The notes beneath the pieces are model-generated. The model saw only the letters and a list, made by a program, of their open reading frames with translations, had not been told where the DNA came from and ran no database searches. A DNA stretch of 64,000 nt from contig NZ_SGWE01000004.1 of NCBI RefSeq assembly GCF_013337115.1, positions 1,934,501 to 1,998,500 of the forward strand, given 5' to 3'. The DNA comes from Deinococcus sp. JMULE3. Lineage in GTDB: Bacteria > Deinococcota > Deinococci > Deinococcales > Deinococcaceae. This document shows, piece after piece, positions 57,566 to 64,000 of the stretch. A program made the position numbers and the translations under genes. How positions within the stretch are numbered: the first letter of the stretch is position 1; every line of letters starts with the position of its first letter.

Positions 57566-59941
57566 ATGAGAGCCTTGAACATCCTGGGCGGCGCGCTGCT
57601 CGCCGGAGCGGCTGGCGTGGGCGGCCTGTGGGTCGCCTGGGGCCGCGACCTGCCCAGCGTGTCCGACCTGGACGTCCTGGAATTCAGCGGGCAGACCCGC
57701 GTGTACGACCGCGCCGGAACGCTGGTCGGCACGCTGACGCCCAGCCTCAGCAGTGGCGGCAGCGTGAACCGCGACCTGCTCAAGGCCGGGCAGATCAGCC
57801 CGTGGCTGCAGAAGGCCGTGGTGACCAGCGAGGACCGCCGCTTCTACCAGCACGGCGGCGTGGACGTGATCGGCATCGGGCGCGGCCTCCTGAAGGGCCT
57901 GTTGAAGAACGACCTGGAGGGCGGCAGTTCCATCACGCAGCAGGTCGTGAAGAACACCCTGCTGGCCGACCTGCAGGGCGCGCGCACCGCGGAACGCAAG
58001 TTCAAGGAGGCGGTCCTGGCCTACCAGCTGGAACGCAACTTCGACAAGAAGCAGATCCTGAACGCGTACCTGAACGTCATCTACTGGGGCGACGGCGGGA
58101 GCCGCGACATCATCGGGGCGGGCGGCGCGGCGCACGCGTACTTCGGGAAGGACGCGGCGGAACTGAACCTCGCCGAGAGCGTGTACCTCGCCACGATCAT
58201 TCCCGCCCCGAACCGCCGCTACAAGGAATTCAAGTCGTACCGGCCCCTGATGAAGAGCCTGCTGGCCCGCATGGTCGAGGACGGGCAGGTCACGCAGGCC
58301 GAGGCGGACGCCGCCTGGAAGACCCCGATCTACCCCGCCGGGTGGCGCATCGGCTGGAACGCGGACGGCACGCTGCGCACCGCGAACCTGGAACGCCCGG
58401 ACCGCCTGGGCGAGAACCTCCAGCGGACCGAGGGCGCGCAGCGCTACCCGAACTTCTACTACCTGCAGGCGGTGGAAAAGGAACTGCTGCCTCTGATCGG
58501 CCGCAAGGCGCTGTACGGCGGCGGGAAGATCTACACCGGCATGAGCGCCCAGGCTCAGGCGGCCGCCGAGCAGGCCAGCCGCAGCGCCCGCCTGCCCGAC
58601 GGCGCGACCCTGGGCGCGGCGCTGGTCCGCCCGGACAGCGGCGAGGTGCTGGCCCTGGTCGGGCAGAAGCTCACGGACGGGCGCCCCAGCGACTGGAACA
58701 ACGCCACGCAGGCCCGGCGGCAGGTGGGCAGCAGCGTGAAGCCCCTGCTGTACGCCCTGGCGCTCGAGAAGGGCTGGAAGCAGAGCGACACCGTCCTCGA
58801 CGCTCCCATCCAGGGTGACTACCAGCCCATGAACTACGACCGCCGCTGGACCGGCCGGTACGTCACCATGCGCTACTCGCTGGACCACAGCCTGAACCTC
58901 CCCACCGTCCGCATCGGGCAGGAACTCGGCATCCCGACCTTCGAGGCGAAACTGCGCGACCTGGGCCTCACGCCCCCCCCGAACGCCGGACTGTCCCTGA
59001 CCATCGGCACGCTGGAAGCCAGCCCGCTGCAGATGGCGTCCGCGTACGCCACCTTCGCCAACGGCGGCCTGTACTACGCGCCCACCCTGGTCCGCAAGGT
59101 CGAGGACGCGCGCGGCAAGGTCATCTACACCCGCGCCGCCCCCACCCCGAAACGCGTGTGGGACGCCCGCGCCGCCTGGCTGGGACTGGACATGCTGCGC
59201 GGCGTCGTCAACGACCTGACGGCCTCCCAGGGGGGGCTCGCCACGCGCGCCCTGATTCCCGGCTGGCCCGTCGGCGGGAAGACCGGCACCACCAACGACA
59301 TCAAGGACCTGTGGTTCGCGGGCGTCACCCCCACCGTCGCCGGAGCCGTCTGGGTGGGCAAGCAGGAGGGCGGCGTGCTGCCCGGCTGGGCGTACAGCGG
59401 CGAGATTCCCACCCCCATCTGGCAGCAGTCGGTCGCCGGCACCCTGGCCGGGCAGCCCGAGGCGGAATTCCGGCAGCCGGACGGCATCACGTACCGAGTC
59501 GTGCGGAACGTGAACATGGCCTTCCGCACCGAGGACGCCGACAACGAACCCGTCGCCCGAGACGGCAGCGGCAGCAACACGGGCTTCTTCGGCCGCCGCC
59601 GCCAGCCCGCCCCACCCGCGCAGCCCGCACCGGAACCCGAACCCACCCCCGTGCCTGAGATGACCGAACCCGAGCCTGCTCCGGAACCTGACCCGATCGA
59701 CCCGGTCGACGCCATTCCCGCCACGCCCGTCGAGGAACCCGCCCCCGAGGCGGAACCCGTCCCCGTCCCGGAGGTGCCGGTGGAGAACCCGCCCGAACCC
59801 CTCCCGGTCGAACCGGACCCCACCGTCATCCCGGACCAGAACCCCGGCGAGCAGGGAGACCAGGGTGAGAACCAGGACGAGATCCCCGCCGACGGGCAGG
59901 ACCTGGACCAGCCCATCAACGAAGTTCCGCCCCTGAACTGA
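57566..59941 (+). CDS. Class A penicillin-binding protein (PBP1A)
   Basis: A 791-residue bifunctional peptidoglycan synthase starting [14 protein letters not shown] at ATG 57566, with an N-terminal membrane anchor. The glycosyltransferase domain has [14 protein letters not shown] and [15 protein letters not shown]. The transpeptidase domain has the SxxK box in [16 protein letters not shown] in [10 protein letters not shown], and KTG in GGKTGTTND. The last 130 residues form a long Pro/Glu-rich acidic tail ([14 protein letters not shown] repeats) that probably extends through the wall. Its TGA stop is the left flank of element copy 3. Confidence 0.94.
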   Translation: MRALNILGGALLAGAAGVGGLWVAWGRDLPSVSDLDVLEFSGQTRVYDRAGTLVGTLTPSLSSGGSVNRDLLKAGQISPWLQKAVVTSEDRRFYQHGGVDVIGIGRGLLKGLLKNDLEGGSSITQQVVKNTLLADLQGARTAERKFKEAVLAYQLERNFDKKQILNAYLNVIYWGDGGSRDIIGAGGAAHAYFGKDAAELNLAESVYLATIIPAPNRRYKEFKSYRPLMKSLLARMVEDGQVTQAEADAAWKTPIYPAGWRIGWNADGTLRTANLERPDRLGENLQRTEGAQRYPNFYYLQAVEKELLPLIGRKALYGGGKIYTGMSAQAQAAAEQASRSARLPDGATLGAALVRPDSGEVLALVGQKLTDGRPSDWNNATQARRQVGSSVKPLLYALALEKGWKQSDTVLDAPIQGDYQPMNYDRRWTGRYVTMRYSLDHSLNLPTVRIGQELGIPTFEAKLRDLGLTPPPNAGLSLTIGTLEASPLQMASAYATFANGGLYYAPTLVRKVEDARGKVIYTRAAPTPKRVWDARAAWLGLDMLRGVVNDLTASQGGLATRALIPGWPVGGKTGTTNDIKDLWFAGVTPTVAGAVWVGKQEGGVLPGWAYSGEIPTPIWQQSVAGTLAGQPEAEFRQPDGITYRVVRNVNMAFRTEDADNEPVARDGSGSNTGFFGRRRQPAPPAQPAPEPEPTPVPEMTEPEPAPEPDPIDPVDAIPATPVEEPAPEAEPVPVPEVPVENPPEPLPVEPDPTVIPDQNPGEQGDQGENQDEIPADGQDLDQPINEVPPLN

Positions 59942-60074
59942 TCTGGACTCCGATTGAATGGCTTATAAAGCCGTTCAATCCGAGCGGAGCGAGTAGAAGT
60001 CGAAGCGGGTTCCGGACATGGAGTGAACAGATCGGTGGTGTTCCGATCTGTTCACGAAATAAACGGAATCCGTA
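59942..60074. mobile_element. TGA-flanked structured element, copy 3
   Basis: A 133-bp element with ends TCTGGACTCCG and CGGAATCCGTA, flanked by TGA at 59939-59941 (stop codon of the PBP gene) and TGA at 60075-60077. Hairpin 1 is GATTGAATGGCTT/AAGCCGTTCAATC. Hairpin 2 is a perfect 13-bp stem (GTGAACAGATCGG/CCGATCTGTTCAC) with the loop TGGTGTT. The central region is about 20 bases shorter than in copies 1 and 2. Confidence 0.88.
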
Positions 60075-60077
60075 TGA

Positions 60078-60172
60078 TGCGGACTCCGACTGAATGGCGT
60101 GCAGACACCGTTCAGTCCGAGTGGATGCGACTCGTAGAGCTGCTCAGCAGAGTGGCAGCGAAACGGAACCCG
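60078..60172. mobile_element. TGA-flanked structured element, copy 4 (short)
   Basis: A 95-bp copy directly next to copy 3, sharing its TGA (60075-60077), with a second TGA at 60173-60175. It has the left end TGCGGACTCCG, hairpin 1 (GACTGAATGG...CCGTTCAGTC), the GAGCTGC/GCAGAG centre and a right end ACGGAACCCG, but no hairpin 2. It is an internally deleted or minimal form. Confidence 0.8.
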
Positions 60173-60226
60173 TGATCCAGTCCCGCTTCCGGAGGATGGG
60201 GCTGCCCGGCGCTCTACACTGCGCGC

Positions 60227-60466
60227 ATGACGGCCCTGTTCTGGCTGATGGCCCTGCTGGCCGCCGCCCTGGCGTTCGGCAGCGTGACGCTCCTGACCCG
60301 CGACCTGCCGCGCGTGTCCATTCCCGGCATCGTGGGCGAGGTGCTGACCTTCGCGCTGCTGGGGGCGCTGCTGCTGCTGGACGCGCCCCTGGCGACGCTG
60401 CTGCCCGCCCTGATCGCCGGACTGATCGGCACTGGGGTCGGTCTGTACCGACTGCTGAACCGGTAG
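60227..60466 (+). CDS. Small two- or three-helix membrane protein
   Basis: A 79-residue protein with hydrophobic segments at about 3-22, 38-55 and 58-74 and the short loop RDLPRVSIPGIVGE. No family is recognised. The ORF has good coding character (G/C at third positions) and is followed by a G-run tract and a strong terminator. Confidence 0.6.
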   Translation: MTALFWLMALLAAALAFGSVTLLTRDLPRVSIPGIVGEVLTFALLGALLLLDAPLATLLPALIAGLIGTGVGLYRLLNR

Positions 60467-60497
60467 GGGAGGGGTGTGGGCTGTGGGTTGTAGGAAG
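60466..60497 (+). repeat. G-run tract (G-quadruplex type)
   Basis: GGGG, GGGG, GGG, GGG and GGG runs with 1-4 base spacers, starting at the stop codon of the small membrane protein gene. Confidence 0.7.
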
Positions 60498-60507
60498 GGC
60501 AGAAGGA

Positions 60508-60540
60508 GGAGGGGCGTGCGAGTGATCCGCACGCCCCTCC
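60508..60540. terminator. Bidirectional terminator
   Basis: A 13-bp perfect stem GGAGGGGCGTGCG/CGCACGCCCCTCC with a 7-base loop between the small membrane protein gene and the convergent pnp gene. Confidence 0.85.
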
Positions 60541-60575
60541 TTCAACGATCAACTTTCAACCTGCGACGCTGACCC

Positions 60576-62747
<2,172 letters not shown>

Positions 62748-62828
62748 AAGGGGCAGTCTATCCCGCCCCGGCACGCCCACGCCGTGACGCGCGGCAACCG
62801 CCGGGCAGCCCGGCGCGTAGACGGAGAC

Positions 62829-63032
62829 ATGACACACATGCTGGAACTCACGGTGAACGCGGCGGGTCAGGTTCTGGAGGCCGGGCCGTTCTCGAAACGC
62901 TGGACGTTGCGCTGGCTGGCCGTGCTGTGCGCCGGTGGTGCGGGTCTGCTCGGCGGCGTGACCGGTGCCGGGCTGGGCGGGCTGGCCGCCACGCTGGCCT
63001 GCGCGTCGTTCCTCCCGGCGCTGCGCCGCTGA
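62829..63032 (+). CDS. Small hypothetical membrane protein
   Basis: A 67-residue protein from ATG 62829 (or 62838, [11 protein letters not shown]). It has one long hydrophobic segment (about residues 28-62, [20 protein letters not shown]) after a short polar start with [10 protein letters not shown]. No family is recognised. It is divergent from pnp. Confidence 0.5.
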   Translation: MTHMLELTVNAAGQVLEAGPFSKRWTLRWLAVLCAGGAGLLGGVTGAGLGGLAATLACASFLPALRR

Positions 63033-63202
63033 CCCCTCCAGCCACTGACCCCTCCCGCCGCTGGCCCGCCCCCTCTGACCCGCCGCGCAGTCACGCCCCC
63101 GGCGTGGGGTGATTTATCCGTCCTGGCGGGTGAATCCTGTGAGTTTCGTCGCAATCGCGCCCCACCAAATTCCCATGCGTGCGGCGCACAATGAGGGGAC
63201 CG

Positions 63203-64000
63203 ATGAACGCCCCATACACTCCGCCCACCGCCCGGCCCTTCCTCCGCGTCGCGCGAGCGGCTGGCCTCACGGCGCTGCTGCTGGGCGGCAGTCTGGCCCC
63301 GGCGCGGGCGCAGGGGGTGGTGTCGCCCGCGCAGGACGTGTTCAACCGCGTGAACCTGCTCATCCAGAACGAGTACGGCGGGCTGTCTGGCGTGGACCGC
63401 GCCGCGCTGACCCGCGAGTACCAGGAGCGGCTCGACAACGTCTGCGCGCCCACGCCCGACACCTGCCCCGAGGCGAAGGCCTACCCGGTCGTGGAGGCCG
63501 AACTGACCGCGCTGGGCGACGAGCATTCCTTCTTCCAGACGCCCGAGGACTACCGCGACTTCCGCGCCAGCGTCACAGGCGGCAACCGGCTGCAGTTCGG
63601 CGTGAAGCTGGGCTCACTGGACGGACAGAACCGCGTGGTGACCGAGGTCGTGCCCGGCAGCGCCGCCGAGGAGGCGGGCCTGCGGCGCGGGGACGTCCTC
63701 GTGACCATTGACGGCGCGGCGTACACCTACGAGAACCTCCGCGCGGCGCGCGAGAAGGGCCAGACCATCACGCTGGGCGCCGAGCGACTGGGCCAGCCTC
63801 TGGCGCTGACGATCACCGCGCGGGAGAGCAGCACCGTGGACCTGCCGCGCCTGAGCTTCGTGCCCACCGGGTCCGGCGAGGCCGCCGTGATCCGCATCCC
63901 CACCTTCCTGTCCGGTGGCGGCGTCGCGCAGCGCGTGCACGATCTGGTCGGGCAGGCCCAGGCGCGCGGCGCGACCGGCGTGATCGTGGACCTGCGCGGC
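63203..64000 (+). CDS. S41 family C-terminal processing protease, partial (5' part)
   Basis: It starts MNAPYTPPTARPFLRVARAA at ATG 63203 with a signal peptide ending near APARAQG, and is cut by the window end. A helical N-terminal domain includes two cysteines (NVCAPTPDTC). A PDZ domain follows (VVTEVVPGSAAEEAGLRRGD, then VLVTIDGAAY), then the start of the S41 core (AVIRIPTFLSGGG, VIVDLRG). The catalytic Ser and Lys lie beyond 64000. CtpA/Prc-type enzymes process or degrade extracytoplasmic proteins. The 170 bases upstream show no other feature I can support. Confidence 0.9.
   Translation, partial: MNAPYTPPTARPFLRVARAAGLTALLLGGSLAPARAQGVVSPAQDVFNRVNLLIQNEYGGLSGVDRAALTREYQERLDNVCAPTPDTCPEAKAYPVVEAELTALGDEHSFFQTPEDYRDFRASVTGGNRLQFGVKLGSLDGQNRVVTEVVPGSAAEEAGLRRGDVLVTIDGAAYTYENLRAAREKGQTITLGAERLGQPLALTITARESSTVDLPRLSFVPTGSGEAAVIRIPTFLSGGGVAQRVHDLVGQAQARGATGVIVDLRG

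Overview
This is a gene-dense, high-GC bacterial window that looks like a Deinococcus chromosome. The reasons are the gene content and style: an A2-type cytochrome oxidase with fused subunits I+III and a subunit II carrying cytochrome c, strings of GNAT acetyltransferases, Nudix-like and LmbE/PIG-L proteins, tandem deoxynucleoside kinases, a MurE without the DNPR motif typical of diaminopimelate enzymes, frequent GTG starts and 4-bp gene overlaps, and many small palindromic intergenic repeats. There is no rRNA, tRNA, CRISPR array, prophage or transposase gene.

Layout. 0-9.5 kb: M20 peptidase, GGDEF/EAL protein, PIG-L deacetylase, three overlapping double-GNAT genes (the third frameshifted), an arginase-fold-like protein and a Nudix-like protein. 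9.6-18.6 kb: Spx/ArsC-fold protein, ruvB, SCO copper chaperone, then ctaA-ctaB and ctaC-ctaDE on the minus strand, with a divergent DUF420 (CtaM-like) gene; together these make heme A and assemble the oxidase. 18.7-26.3 kb: panB, a PAS protein, two membrane proteins, dnaE, and a DUF559 nuclease inside an inverted-repeat cassette. 26.4-33.8 kb: a frameshifted pilT, a DinB-like protein, a 5-FTHF cyclo-ligase-like protein, then a plus-strand run of nitrilase, GNAT, S66 peptidase, phosphoesterase, holB and MBL hydrolase. 33.8-43.8 kb: subtilase, DUF2270 protein, a CDP-alcohol phosphatidyltransferase operon, UPF0114 protein, APH-like kinase, an excisionase-type HTH gene with two tandem copies of its tail, MMPL transporter and DedA. 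43.8-53 kb: HAD, a large palindrome, rtcB, murE (frameshifted), two deoxynucleoside kinases, an SPFH-RHH pair and a LapA-domain protein. 53-64 kb: accD-accA, lysE and HAD genes each interrupted by a small element, ttcA, a class A PBP, pnp and the start of an S41 protease.

The most unusual feature is a family of roughly 95-155 bp structured elements (9.5, 52.7, 56.1, 59.9 and 60.1 kb, with a diverged relative at 55.2 kb). Each has two hairpins that vary by compensatory changes but keep a 7-nt second loop. The five clear copies are flanked on both sides by the trinucleotide TGA (TCA in one). In three cases that TGA is the stop codon of the neighbouring gene; in another the element breaks a HAD gene. 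They look like non-autonomous mobile elements with a TGA target.

Four genes (third GNAT, pilT, a secreted protein, murE) carry single-base frameshifts, three of them in 5-base G/C runs and one in a GC-rich stretch with two GGG runs. Because murE should be essential, sequencing error is the likeliest cause, so these should not be read as real pseudogenes without checking.
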